A stretch of DNA of 64,000 bases from Variovorax sp. N23 (GTDB taxonomy: Bacteria > Pseudomonadota > Gammaproteobacteria > Burkholderiales > Burkholderiaceae_C): assembly GCF_025486315.1 (NCBI RefSeq), contig NZ_JAOOPY010000001.1, forward strand, positions 523,211 to 587,210, given 5' to 3'. The notes beneath the pieces are model-generated. The model saw nothing but the letters and a program-made list of their open reading frames with translations. It was not told the DNA's origin and did not search any database. Position numbers and translations under genes: made by a program. Every line of letters starts with the position of its first letter. The first letter of the stretch is position 1. Shown here one piece after another: positions 25,121 through 33,557 of this stretch.

Positions 25121-26041
25121 ATGAACGCATCGATCGACTTCAAAGGCCGCGTCGCCATCGTCACGGGCGCCGGTGGCGGGCTGGGCCGCCAGCACGCCCT
25201 GGCCCTCGCGGCACGGGGCGCGCGGGTGGTGGTGAATGACCTGGGCGGTGCGCGCGATGGCTCCGGCGGCTCGGTCAGCGCGGCCGAGGCCGTCGTCGCC
25301 GAGATCCGTGCGGCCGGCGGCGAGGCGATCGCCAACGGCGCGTCGGTCACCGACTTCTCGGCCGTGCAGGCCATGGTGCAGCAGGCGGTCGACGCCTGGG
25401 GCCGGGTCGACGTGCTGGTCAACAACGCCGGCATCCTGCGCGACAAGAGCTTCGCGAAGATGGAACTGGCGGATTTCCGGCTGGTGATGGACGTGCACCT
25501 GATGGGCGCCGTGCATTGCACCAAGGCGGTGTGGCCGTTCATGACCGACCAGAAGTACGGCCGCATCGTGATGACCACCTCGTCGTCGGGCCTGTACGGC
25601 AACTTCGGCCAGAGCAACTACGGCGCGGCCAAGATGGCGCTGGTCGGCCTCATGCAGACGCTGAGCCTCGAAGGCGCCAAGCACGACATCCGTGTCAACT
25701 GCCTGGCGCCCACCGCCGCCACCCGCATGACCGAGGACCTGATGCCGCAGGCGGTGCTCGATGCGCTCAAGCCCGAGGCCGTGGTGCCGGCCATGCTGGT
25801 GCTGGCCTCGCAGGACGCGCCGAACCGCACCATCCTGTGCGCCGGTGCCGGCGGCTTCGAGGCCGCGCATGTCACGCTGACGCAGGGCGTGTTCGTGGGC
25901 CTCGGGGCCGACGCGCCGGAACGGCTGGCTGCGCGTCTGGCCGAGGTCGTCGATCGCCAGGGTGAGCAGGTGCCACAGAGTGGCGCGGCGCAGGGCACCG
26001 TCGAGATCGCCAAGGCGACGCAGGCCGCTGGCGGACGCTAG
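25121..26041 (+). CDS. SDR-family dehydrogenase (3-hydroxyacyl-CoA dehydrogenase-like)
   Basis: 306 residues from MNASIDFKGRVAIVTGAGGGLGRQ. The NAD(P) motif TGAGGGLG, the NNAG strand and the catalytic Ser/Tyr/Lys (SSSGLYGNFGQSNYGAAKMAL) are intact. The NDLGGARDGSGGS insertion and the pattern around FRLVMDVHLMGAV match the dehydrogenase domain of type 2 multifunctional beta-oxidation enzymes. The extended C-terminus (about 50 residues after the Rossmann fold) carries no second domain. The substrate is probably a hydroxyacyl-CoA. Confidence 0.9.
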   Translation: MNASIDFKGRVAIVTGAGGGLGRQHALALAARGARVVVNDLGGARDGSGGSVSAAEAVVAEIRAAGGEAIANGASVTDFSAVQAMVQQAVDAWGRVDVLVNNAGILRDKSFAKMELADFRLVMDVHLMGAVHCTKAVWPFMTDQKYGRIVMTTSSSGLYGNFGQSNYGAAKMALVGLMQTLSLEGAKHDIRVNCLAPTAATRMTEDLMPQAVLDALKPEAVVPAMLVLASQDAPNRTILCAGAGGFEAAHVTLTQGVFVGLGADAPERLAARLAEVVDRQGEQVPQSGAAQGTVEIAKATQAAGGR

Positions 26042-26138
26042 TTCTCAGGAATGGCGGGACGCCCGCCGTGGCGTTGCCGCGCACGGCGCGCATGCACTGC
26101 GGGGAGAATCGGGGGCTTCATCCCCTTTCGGTTTCCGC

Positions 26139-27002
26139 ATGTCCGCTCTTCCCGATTCCCTCTGCTACCTCAACGGCGAGTTCACGGCGCTGGCCGACGC
26201 CAAGATCTCCGTGCTCGACCGCGGCTTCATCTTCGGCGACGGCATCTACGAGGTGGTGCCCGTGTACGGGCGCAAGTTCTTCCGTTTCGCGCAGCACATG
26301 GCGCGCCTGAACCGCAGCCTGGCCAGCGTGCGCATCCCCAACCCGCTGGACGAGGCCGGCTGGCTCGAGCGGGCGCGCCGCCTCGTCGCCGCGCATTCCG
26401 CCGACGACCAGATGCTCTACATCCAGGTGAGCCGCGGCGTGGCACCGCGCGACCATGTGATGCCCAAGGCGATCGTGCCCACGGTCTTCATCATGACCAA
26501 CGCCATGAAGCCGCCGTCGGCCGCGCTGCTGGCCCAGGGCGTGGCGTGCGTCACGGCGCGCGACTTCCGCTGGGAGCGCGCCGACATCAAGAGCACCTCG
26601 CTGCTGGGCAACGTGCTGGCACGTCAGATCTCGGCGGACGTCGGCGCGGTCGAGACCATCCTGTTGCGCGACGGGCTGCTGACCGAGGCGTCGTCGTCGA
26701 ACGTGTGGGTGGTGCAGGGCGGCGCCCTGTTCGGCGCGCCCAAGAGCGAGCATGTGCTCGAAGGCATCCGCTACGACCTGATCCGGGAGCTGTGCGAGGC
26801 CGAAGGCATCCCCTACGACCTGCGCCCCATCGCCGAGGCCGAGGTGCGTGGCGCCGACGAGCTGCTGCTGAGTTCGGCCAGCAAGGAAATCATGCCCGTC
26901 ACCCAGCTCGACGGCCGGCCCATCGGCAGCGGCACGCCCGGCCCGGTCTTCGCGCGCCTGCACGCCGCGTACCAGCGCGCGAAGGAAGCGCAGTCGATCT
27001 GA
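26139..27002 (+). CDS. Class IV PLP aminotransferase (D-amino-acid aminotransferase-like)
   Basis: 287 residues starting MSALPDSLCYLNGEF. The fold-type IV pattern is clear: VLDRGFIFGDGIYEV, the catalytic Lys in RADIKSTSLLGNVLARQ, DGLLTEASSSNVWVV and ELLLSSASKEIMPVTQLDG. The combination YEVVPVYGRKFFR and the SKEIMPV motif points to D-alanine/D-amino-acid aminotransferase rather than IlvE. It would interconvert D-alanine and D-glutamate for cell-wall synthesis. Its stop directly abuts the stop of the convergent CBS gene. Confidence 0.9.
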   Translation: MSALPDSLCYLNGEFTALADAKISVLDRGFIFGDGIYEVVPVYGRKFFRFAQHMARLNRSLASVRIPNPLDEAGWLERARRLVAAHSADDQMLYIQVSRGVAPRDHVMPKAIVPTVFIMTNAMKPPSAALLAQGVACVTARDFRWERADIKSTSLLGNVLARQISADVGAVETILLRDGLLTEASSSNVWVVQGGALFGAPKSEHVLEGIRYDLIRELCEAEGIPYDLRPIAEAEVRGADELLLSSASKEIMPVTQLDGRPIGSGTPGPVFARLHAAYQRAKEAQSI

Positions 27003-27434
27003 TCAGCTCTGGATGTAGCTCGTCAGTTGTTCGATCGTCTTTTCGTGGTCCGCGATGATGTCGTCCATCAGGTCGCGGATCGAGAGCATGCCAACCACCT
27101 TGCCGTTGTCGACCACCGGCAAGTGGCGGATGCGCTTCTGGCTCATGAGCGCCATGCAGGCGTGCGTGGGGGTGTTCGGCGTCACGGTGATGACATGGGC
27201 CGTCATGATCTCCGCCACCTGCATCGCCTTGGAGTTCTTGCCCAGCAGGGCCACCTTGCGCGTGTAGTCGCGCTCGGAAAACACGCCGACGAGGCGCTCG
27301 CCTTCGAGGACCACGAGCGCGCCGACTTCGTGGCGCGCCAGCAGGTGCAGCGCCTCGAAGACGGTGGTGTCGGGGCCGGTGTGCCAGAGGCCGGCATTGC
27401 GGCGCTGGCCAAGCAGGGCGGATACGGGTTTCAT
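27003..27434 (-). CDS. Tandem CBS-domain protein
   Basis: 143 residues from MKPVSALLGQRRNAG, with a GGGAG ribosome-binding site. Two CBS repeats (about 10-65 and 75-130) fill the protein, including VGVFSERDYTRKVAL and KRIRHLPVVDNGKVVGMLSIRDL. Such pairs form a Bateman module that binds adenine nucleotides. There is no attached catalytic domain, so it probably acts as an energy sensor on a partner. It diverges from the ODP-type gene, and an FNR-type box lies in the shared upstream region but is placed for the other gene. Confidence 0.93.
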   Translation of the reverse strand: MKPVSALLGQRRNAGLWHTGPDTTVFEALHLLARHEVGALVVLEGERLVGVFSERDYTRKVALLGKNSKAMQVAEIMTAHVITVTPNTPTHACMALMSQKRIRHLPVVDNGKVVGMLSIRDLMDDIIADHEKTIEQLTSYIQS

Positions 27435-27569
27435 GGTCACTCCCTCGGGCAGGTTGCGGACGATGCGTCGGGTACGCGCTGCATTCATCATAGGGGCGCA
27501 GCGTGGTCCGTGGCTAGTGCGACGAATGGATGCGTCGCGCCGGCGACGGCATAGCCGTGTCCGCCGCGC

Positions 27570-27611
27570 TTGATCCGCGTCAAGCGCCGCAGCGCCGTGT
27601 CTCCCTACAGT
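27570..27611 (+). promoter_or_regulatory. FNR/ANR-type class II promoter of the ODP gene
   Basis: TTGATCCGCGTCAA (27570-27583) matches the FNR box TTGAT-N4-ATCAA except for one base. Exactly 22 bases later stands TACAGT (27606-27611), a good -10. This is the geometry of a class II FNR promoter (box centred at -41.5), with a start predicted at 27618. Function is inferred from the match and the spacing. Confidence 0.7.
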
Positions 27612-27646
27612 CGGGCCTCCTTCATCCGACCCTCCGGACCTGCCCC

Positions 27647-28456
27647 GTGCCGATCGAGCTCTACCGCGACCCGCAGCATGCCTGCCTGATGTTCACCGAC
27701 CTGGTCGGCGCGGATGGACAGGCAGTGCAGGCGAACCAGTTCCTCATCGTCGATCACGGCACCGGCGCGGTCATCGATCCGGGCGGCAACCTCGCCTTCA
27801 ACGAGCTGTACCTGGGCATGACGCGCCACTTCAGCCCGCACAAGCTGTCGTACATCATCGCCTCGCATGCCGACCCGGACATCATTGCGTCGCTCGACCG
27901 CTGGCTGACGTCGACCCGCGCGCAGCTCGTGATCTCGCGCGTGTGGGAACGCTTCGTGCCGCACTTCACCAAGGTCGGCAAGACCGAGGAACGGATCATC
28001 GGCGTGCCCGACCTCGGCGGGCGCCTGCCGCTGGGCGCCAGCGAGCTGTGGCTGCTGCCGGCGCATTTCCTGCACGCCGAGGGCAACTTCCATTTCTACG
28101 ACCCGGTCAGCCGCATCCTCTTCACCGGCGACCTCGGCGTGTCGATGACCAGCGGCCGCGAGGCCCAGACACCCGTGCGTGACCTGGCGCCGCACATCCC
28201 GCGCATGGAAGCCTTCCACCGCCGCTACATGGTGTCGAACAAGATCCTGCGGCTGTGGGCGCGCATGGCGCGCACGCTCGACATCGCGATGCTGGTGCCG
28301 CAGCACGGCGCGCCCATCGAAGGGCGGGCGGCCATCTCGGACTTCTTCGACTGGGTGGAGTCGCTGATGTGCGGCATCGACCTGTTCGACGACCGGGCCT
28401 ATCAGGTGCCGCAGGCGCTGATCGACCCGCGCGTGCACCGCACCGACATGTCCTGA
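27647..28456 (+). CDS. Metallo-beta-lactamase-fold di-iron oxygen-binding (ODP-like) protein
   Basis: 269 residues with a probable GTG start (VPIELYRDPQHACLMF); the open frame extends upstream but runs through the FNR-type promoter. Metal ligands of the flavodiiron-like beta-lactamase domain are visible: SHADPDIIAS, LPAHFLHAEGN, ILFTGDLG and VPQHGAPI. There is no flavodoxin domain, which fits the ODP group that binds oxygen at a di-iron centre and has been linked to chemotaxis. Placement behind an FNR-type promoter fits a role under low oxygen. Whether it senses or reduces oxygen or NO is open. Confidence 0.85.
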   Translation: MPIELYRDPQHACLMFTDLVGADGQAVQANQFLIVDHGTGAVIDPGGNLAFNELYLGMTRHFSPHKLSYIIASHADPDIIASLDRWLTSTRAQLVISRVWERFVPHFTKVGKTEERIIGVPDLGGRLPLGASELWLLPAHFLHAEGNFHFYDPVSRILFTGDLGVSMTSGREAQTPVRDLAPHIPRMEAFHRRYMVSNKILRLWARMARTLDIAMLVPQHGAPIEGRAAISDFFDWVESLMCGIDLFDDRAYQVPQALIDPRVHRTDMS

Positions 28457-28520
28457 GTTCGCGCCTTCCCGCACAATGCGTGCCCCACCACGCATCAGCA
28501 GACGAAAAGGAAAGCGCCCC

Positions 28521-29474
28521 ATGGCCATTCAGTGGTTCCCCGGCCACATGCACCTGACCCGCAAGGCCATCGGGGAACGCATCAAGGACATCGACGTGGT
28601 GATCGAACTGCTCGACGCCCGCTTGCCGGCCTCCAGTGCCAACCCGATGCTGGCCGAGCTCACCGGTCACAAGCCGGGCCTGAAGGTGCTCAACAAGCAG
28701 GACCTGGCCGACCCCGGGCGTACCGTGCAATGGCTGGCGCACTACAACGCGCTGCCCGACACGCGCGCCATCGGCCTGGACGCCAGCCAGACGACGCCGG
28801 CCCGGCAACTGGTCGAGGCCTGCCATGCGCTGGCGCCCAACCGCGGCGGCATGGCCAAGCCGATGCGGGTGCTGATCTGCGGCATCCCGAACGTGGGCAA
28901 GTCGACGCTGATCAACACGCTGGCGGGCGGGCGCAAGGCCAAGACCGGCGACGAGGCCGGCATCACCAAGCTCGAGCAGCGCATCACGCTGGCCGACGAC
29001 TTCTACCTGTGGGACACGCCGGGCATGCTGTGGCCGCGCATCATCGTGGCCAAGAGCGGCTACAACCTGGCGGCGAGCGGCGCGGTCGGCCGCAATGCCT
29101 TCGACGACGAGGAGGTCGCGCTGGAACTGCTCGACTACGTCAAGCGGCACTACGCACCGGTGCTCTCGGCGCGCTTCAAGCTCGACCTCGATGCGGCCAC
29201 GGTGGCGGACATGCAGGACGAAGAACTGCTCGAGGCCATCGGCCGCAAGCGCGGTGCGCTGCTGGGCAAGGGCCGCGTCAATCTGCAGAAGGCGGCGGAG
29301 ATCGTGATGCACGCCTTCCGCGACGGCAGCCTCGGTCGCATCACGCTCGAGACGCCGGAGGAATTCGCGGCCTGGCTGGCGGAGGGCGAGCAGCTCGACG
29401 CGGAGCGCCGCGCCAAGAAGGAGGCGCGGGGTGGCAAGGGCAGGCGTGCACCCGCGGCGGACGCGGGCGCGTAG
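28521..29474 (+). CDS. ylqF: Ribosome biogenesis GTPase YlqF/RbgA
   Basis: 317 residues from MAIQWFPGHMHLTRKAI, the RbgA N-terminal hallmark. The GTPase motifs are circularly permuted: G4 (NKQDLAD) comes before G1 (GIPNVGKSTLIN), and then G3 (DTPG). The ANTAR-like C-terminal domain that contacts 23S rRNA follows, ending in a basic Lys/Arg tail. It assists late 50S assembly. AAGGAAA precedes the ATG. The gene is not obviously in an operon. Confidence 0.94.
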   Translation: MAIQWFPGHMHLTRKAIGERIKDIDVVIELLDARLPASSANPMLAELTGHKPGLKVLNKQDLADPGRTVQWLAHYNALPDTRAIGLDASQTTPARQLVEACHALAPNRGGMAKPMRVLICGIPNVGKSTLINTLAGGRKAKTGDEAGITKLEQRITLADDFYLWDTPGMLWPRIIVAKSGYNLAASGAVGRNAFDDEEVALELLDYVKRHYAPVLSARFKLDLDAATVADMQDEELLEAIGRKRGALLGKGRVNLQKAAEIVMHAFRDGSLGRITLETPEEFAAWLAEGEQLDAERRAKKEARGGKGRRAPAADAGA

Positions 29475-29480
29475 GGCCCG

Positions 29481-29699
29481 TCAGTCCTTCAGGACGATCT
29501 TCCCGGCCTCGACGTACTCGTCGTACTGCATCCGCGGAATGGCCGTGAGGCCGACCACGCCCTTCTCGGCCTCCCAGCTGAGGGTGGCGCTGTCCGGTGC
29601 AAGCACCACTTCGACGAGGGTGCCGACCGGGATGATCAGCGGCACGCCGTCCCCCGGCGAATAGCTGACGTGGCCCTGGATGGTGGCGAACTGGCTCAT
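29481..29699 (-). CDS. Small hypothetical protein (72 residues)
   Basis: Starts MSQFATIQGHVSYSPGDG, with a strong GGAGG site nine bases upstream. The protein is predicted mostly beta: VPLIIPVGTLVEVVLAPDSATLSW and GLTAIPRMQYDEYVEAGKIVL. It has no signal peptide and no cysteine. I do not recognise a domain; a small beta-barrel or SH3-like fold is possible. It is convergent with the RbgA gene and divergent from the aspartoacylase-like gene. Confidence 0.75.
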   Translation of the reverse strand: MSQFATIQGHVSYSPGDGVPLIIPVGTLVEVVLAPDSATLSWEAEKGVVGLTAIPRMQYDEYVEAGKIVLKD

Positions 29700-29862
29700 T
29701 CTCGGATCCTCCTTCATGGATAAACGTCGATTGGACGCGATCCGGCGTGCCGCGCCTGTCGGAGAAATGGCCGCCTTGACCATGCAACGTCCGCACTTGT
29801 AGCAAACTTGCGACGCACGCTCCGGCGCGCATCGCGAAAAACCTCCACCTTCCTCCCATCCC

Positions 29863-30798
29863 ATGACGCAAGCCCCTCCCGTTCTCGAAGTCCTGCCGCG
29901 CGACATCGCGGCCTACCGCGAAGGCAACACCGGCATCGACTATGTGCATCGCTTCGAGTCCGGCAAGCCCGGCCCGCACGTGCTGATCAACGCCCTGACG
30001 CACGGCAACGAGATCTGCGGCATGGTCGCCGCCACGCACCTGCTCGACACCGGCGTGCGGCCGAAGATCGGGACGCTGACCGTGAGCTTCTCGCACATCG
30101 AGGCCTACAACGCCTTCGACGCCGACAAGCCCTTCGACAACCGGCAGATCGTGCACAACCTCAACCGCATCTGGTCGGCCGAGATGCTCGACGGCACCGA
30201 GGACAGCCCCGAGCTGCGCCGTGCCCGCGCGCTGCGGCCGGTGATCGACGCGGCCGACTACATCCTCGATATCCACTCCACCAGCCAGGACGTGGTGCCT
30301 TTTTGGGTCTACCCGGCCTACGAGCGCAACGCCGAGGTGGCGCTGGCCGTGGGCCTGCCCGCGGTGCACCTGGTCATGCCCAACGGCCTGGGCTCGGGCA
30401 CGCCGCTGATCCAGTACGGCCGCCATGGCGAGACGGACGGCAAGGGCGCGGCCATGGTGGTCGAATGCGGCCAGCACTTCAAGCAATCGGCCGCCGACCT
30501 GGCGACCGCGGTGACGCTGCGTTTCCTCGCGCACTTCGGCCTGATCGACCGGGACCCGGCGGCGCCGGCGCCCGCGCCGCAGCGCCGATTCGAGCTGCTG
30601 CAGACGCACATGATCAAGGACGCCGGCTTCCACTTCGTGCGCCCGCTGATCGGCTTCGAGACCTTCGCCAAGGGCGAACTCATCGCCACCAATGGCGACG
30701 AGGAGATCCGCTCGCCCTGCGACGACTGCACCATCTTCATGCCGGCGCAGCGCGCGGTCGTCGGACGCGAGGCGGTCTACCTCACCCGGCCGCTCTGA
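29863..30798 (+). CDS. Succinylglutamate desuccinylase/aspartoacylase-family deacylase
   Basis: 311 residues. The zinc-binding carboxypeptidase-like core shows NALTHGNEICGM (His, Glu), a conserved NLNRIW and DIHSTSQDV (His), with the general-base region VVECGQHFK. A C-terminal beta domain (about 240-311) closes the site. The family removes acyl groups from N-acyl amino acids such as N-acetylaspartate or N-succinylglutamate. It lies upstream of the peptide importer and two amidohydrolases, suggesting a shared theme of deacylation, but a terminator-like hairpin separates them. Its substrate is unknown. Confidence 0.88.
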   Translation: MTQAPPVLEVLPRDIAAYREGNTGIDYVHRFESGKPGPHVLINALTHGNEICGMVAATHLLDTGVRPKIGTLTVSFSHIEAYNAFDADKPFDNRQIVHNLNRIWSAEMLDGTEDSPELRRARALRPVIDAADYILDIHSTSQDVVPFWVYPAYERNAEVALAVGLPAVHLVMPNGLGSGTPLIQYGRHGETDGKGAAMVVECGQHFKQSAADLATAVTLRFLAHFGLIDRDPAAPAPAPQRRFELLQTHMIKDAGFHFVRPLIGFETFAKGELIATNGDEEIRSPCDDCTIFMPAQRAVVGREAVYLTRPL

Positions 30799-30889
30799 AC
30801 GACGGCGCCCGCGCGGGTGTCGAGCGGGTTATCACGGGTGCATCACCCTGGTGCGCGCGCCTATCCTGACCCAGCCGGCACCTGCAAAG

Positions 30890-30905
30890 TGGTGCGCTTC
30901 TTGCA
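30890..30905 (+). promoter_or_regulatory. Candidate sigma-54 promoter element
   Basis: TGGTGCGCTTCTTGCA fits TGGCACG-N4-TTGCA at all but two positions and keeps the GG and GC pairs ten bases apart. It lies 60 bases before the importer gene. A terminator-like hairpin begins 15 bases downstream, which argues against it unless that hairpin is regulatory. Confidence 0.35.
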
Positions 30906-30919
30906 TGCTCCTCCGCAAC

Positions 30920-30938
30920 GCGCCGAGGCGCTTTTTTT
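30920..30938 (+). terminator. Intrinsic terminator or leader attenuator before the peptide-importer operon
   Basis: GCGCC (30920-30924) and GGCGC (30927-30931) form a GC stem (effective loop CGAG) followed by seven T residues. It can end transcription from the deacylase gene or attenuate the importer operon. Confidence 0.6.
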
Positions 30939-30965
30939 ATGACCCTGCCCTGGAGAGAACCACAC

Positions 30966-32576
30966 ATGCGAGGCATTGCTTCAACCGCTTCCCTTCGGCC
31001 TCGTGCGCGACGCCTGCTGGTCGCCGCCGTCGTTGCCGGTGCCGCGTTCTCGGGTGCCGCCTTCGCGCGCGACCTGGTCGTCGCCCTGAAGACCGAGCCC
31101 ACGTCGATGGACCCGCAGTACCACGCGCTCACGCCGAACATCCAGCTGTCGCAGACGCTGTTCGACCCGCTGGTGTGCGGCGACGCCGAACTCAAGGTCG
31201 AGCCGTGCCTGGCCGAATCGTGGAAAGCGGACGGCAATGTCTGGACCTTCAAGCTGCGGCCGAACGTCAAGTTCTCCGATGGCTCGCCCATGACCTCGGC
31301 CGACGTGCTGTTCACCATGGACCGCGTGGCCAAGGTGCCCAACAGCCCTTCGTCCTTCAAGGTGTACCTGCAGAAGGTCGAGAAAATCGAGGCGCCCGAC
31401 GCCCTGACGGTGCGCATCACCACGTCGGAGCCGTACCCGCTGCTGGCGATCAACATGGTGGGCCTGCCGATCATGTCGGCCAAGGCCGCGGCCGGCCCGG
31501 CGCCCGAAGGCAAGACCACCACCGAACTCAACGCCGGCAACGGCCTGGTGGGCACCGGCCCGTACCGCTTCGTCTCGTGGAAGCGCGGCTCGGAAATCAT
31601 CTTCGAGCGCAACCCGAACTACTGGGGCAAGGCGCCCGCGTGGGACAAGGTCATCTACCGCCCGATCAGCAACCCGGCCGCCCGCGTGGCCGCGCTGCTC
31701 GCCGGTGACGTCGACCTGGTCGAAGACCCGCCGACCGACGACCTCGAGCGCCTCAAGAAAGACCCGAAGCTCACGGTCGAGACCAAGGCCTCGAACCGCA
31801 TCATCTACGTCGCGCTCGACCAGAACGGCGAGACCACGCCGGGCATCACCGACACCAACGGCAAGAACCCGCTGCTCGACAAGCGCGTGCGCGAAGCGCT
31901 GTCGCTGGCGATCGACCGTTCGGCGCTGGTGTCGCGCACCATGGGTGGTGTCGCGACGCCTGCGGCACAACTGCTGCCGTACCCGATGTTCGGCGCCAGC
32001 AAGAACCTGGTGACCGCCGCCAAGCCGAACCCCGAAAAGGCCAAGGCGCTGCTGAAGGAAGCCGGCTACCCCAACGGCTTCACGCTGGTGCTGGGCACGC
32101 CCAATGGCCGCTACATCAACGACAGCAAGGTCGCGCAGACGCTGGCCGCCATGTGGACGCGCATCGGCGTGAAGACCTCGATCGACGCCAATGCGCCGGC
32201 CGTGTTCTTCAAGAACCGCGACAGCTATGCCTACAGCGCCTACCTGGCGGGCTGGGGCACCTCGACCGGCGAGATGTCGAACACGCTGAACTCGCTGCTG
32301 GTCACGCCCAACAAGGAGAAGGGCGTGGGCACCACCAACCGCAGCCGCTACTCGAACCCGGCGATGGACAAGCTGGTGGCCGAGTCGGCCACGCAGATGG
32401 ACGACGCCGCGCGCGCCGCCACGCTGGCCAAGGCCAGCGAGGTGGCGATGGCCGACTTCGCGATGCTGCCGATCCACTTCGAGCACTCGGTGTGGGCGAT
32501 GAAGAAGGACGTGAGCTTCAAGGGCCGCGCCGACCAGCAGACCATGGTCCAGTACGCGGTGCCCGCCAAGAAGTAG
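30966..32576 (+). CDS. Peptide-type ABC transporter substrate-binding protein (family 5)
   Basis: 536 residues from MRGIASTASLRPRARRLL. A signal peptide (about 1-35, cutting near AFA) precedes the family 5 fold: DLVVALKTEPTSMDPQYH, WTFKLRPNVKFSDGSPMTSADV, GTGPYRFVSWKRGSEI and VREALSLAIDRSALV. Such proteins deliver di- or oligopeptides, or other amide compounds, to a Dpp/Opp permease. It heads a seven-gene operon that ends with two amidohydrolase genes, so an N-acylated amino acid or peptide is a likely ligand. The ligand itself is inferred. Confidence 0.93.
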   Translation: MRGIASTASLRPRARRLLVAAVVAGAAFSGAAFARDLVVALKTEPTSMDPQYHALTPNIQLSQTLFDPLVCGDAELKVEPCLAESWKADGNVWTFKLRPNVKFSDGSPMTSADVLFTMDRVAKVPNSPSSFKVYLQKVEKIEAPDALTVRITTSEPYPLLAINMVGLPIMSAKAAAGPAPEGKTTTELNAGNGLVGTGPYRFVSWKRGSEIIFERNPNYWGKAPAWDKVIYRPISNPAARVAALLAGDVDLVEDPPTDDLERLKKDPKLTVETKASNRIIYVALDQNGETTPGITDTNGKNPLLDKRVREALSLAIDRSALVSRTMGGVATPAAQLLPYPMFGASKNLVTAAKPNPEKAKALLKEAGYPNGFTLVLGTPNGRYINDSKVAQTLAAMWTRIGVKTSIDANAPAVFFKNRDSYAYSAYLAGWGTSTGEMSNTLNSLLVTPNKEKGVGTTNRSRYSNPAMDKLVAESATQMDDAARAATLAKASEVAMADFAMLPIHFEHSVWAMKKDVSFKGRADQQTMVQYAVPAKK

Positions 32577-32579
32577 CCG

Positions 32580-33557
32580 GTGCTGGCCTTCATCATTCGC
32601 CGCCTGCTGCAGGCGGTGCTCGTCATGGCCGTGATGTCGGGCCTGGTCTTCGTCGGCCTCTACGTCGTCGGCGACCCCGTGTCGATGATGGCGAGCGCCG
32701 AGGCCACCGACCTCGAACGCGACGAGATCCGCGCCAACTTCGGGCTCGACAAGCCGCTGTGGCAGCAGTACGGCATCTTCATGTCGCACGCGCTGCAGCT
32801 GGACTTCGGCAAGAGCTTTCTCACCGGCCAGTCGGCCATGGGGCTGATCCTGGAGCGCATGCCGGCCACGCTCGAACTCGCCATCGTGTCGATGGGCCTG
32901 TCGATGCTCATCGGCGTGCCGCTGGGCATCTGGGCCGGGCTGCGGCCGAACGCGATCAGCACGCGCGGCATCATGACCGGCTCGGTGCTCGGCTTCTCGC
33001 TGCCCAACTTCTGGGTCGGGCTGATGCTGATCATGGTGTTCGCCGTGTACCTGGGTTGGCTGCCGGCCAGCGGGCGCGGCGCGACCGTCAACATCGGGCC
33101 GCTCGACCTGAGCGTGCTCACGCTCGACGGCTGGTCGCGCCTGCTGCTGCCGGCCGTGACCATCGCGCTGGCCAAGGCCGCGCTCATCATCCGCGTGACC
33201 CGTGCCGCCACGCGCGAGGCGCTGCCGATGGACTACATCAAGTTCGCGCGCGCCAAGGGCCTGGGCTGGAGCCGTATCCTGCGGGTGCACCTGCTCAAGA
33301 ACATCATGATCCCGATCATCACGGTCGGCGGGCTGGAGTTCGGCCAGGTGGTCGCCTTCGCGGTGGTCACCGAGACCATCTTCGCGTGGCCCGGCATGGG
33401 CAAGCTGCTGCTCGACTCCATCATCACGCTCGACCGCCCGGTGGTCGTGGCGTACCTCCTCCTCATCGTGTTCTTCCTCGTGATGCTCAATCTCGCGGTG
33501 GACATCCTCTATTCGGTGCTCGACCCGCGCGTGCGGCTGCAGGGAGCCAAGGCATGA
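32580..33557 (+). CDS. Peptide-type ABC transporter permease (DppB-like)
   Basis: 325 residues with a GTG start three bases after the binding-protein stop. It has six predicted membrane segments. The N-terminus MLAFIIRRLLQAVLVMAVMS and FGLDKPLWQQYGIFMSHALQLDFG are typical of DppB/OppB, as is the EAA loop region (KFARAKGLGWSRILRVHLLKN). It forms half of the translocation pore. Its stop overlaps the next gene's start (ATGA). Confidence 0.94.
   Translation: MLAFIIRRLLQAVLVMAVMSGLVFVGLYVVGDPVSMMASAEATDLERDEIRANFGLDKPLWQQYGIFMSHALQLDFGKSFLTGQSAMGLILERMPATLELAIVSMGLSMLIGVPLGIWAGLRPNAISTRGIMTGSVLGFSLPNFWVGLMLIMVFAVYLGWLPASGRGATVNIGPLDLSVLTLDGWSRLLLPAVTIALAKAALIIRVTRAATREALPMDYIKFARAKGLGWSRILRVHLLKNIMIPIITVGGLEFGQVVAFAVVTETIFAWPGMGKLLLDSIITLDRPVVVAYLLLIVFFLVMLNLAVDILYSVLDPRVRLQGAKA

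Noticed and set aside
27530..27646. Longer start for the ODP-type protein (ATG at 27530)
   Set aside because: It would place the FNR box and -10 inside the coding region, and the extra residues have no similarity to the family N-terminus.
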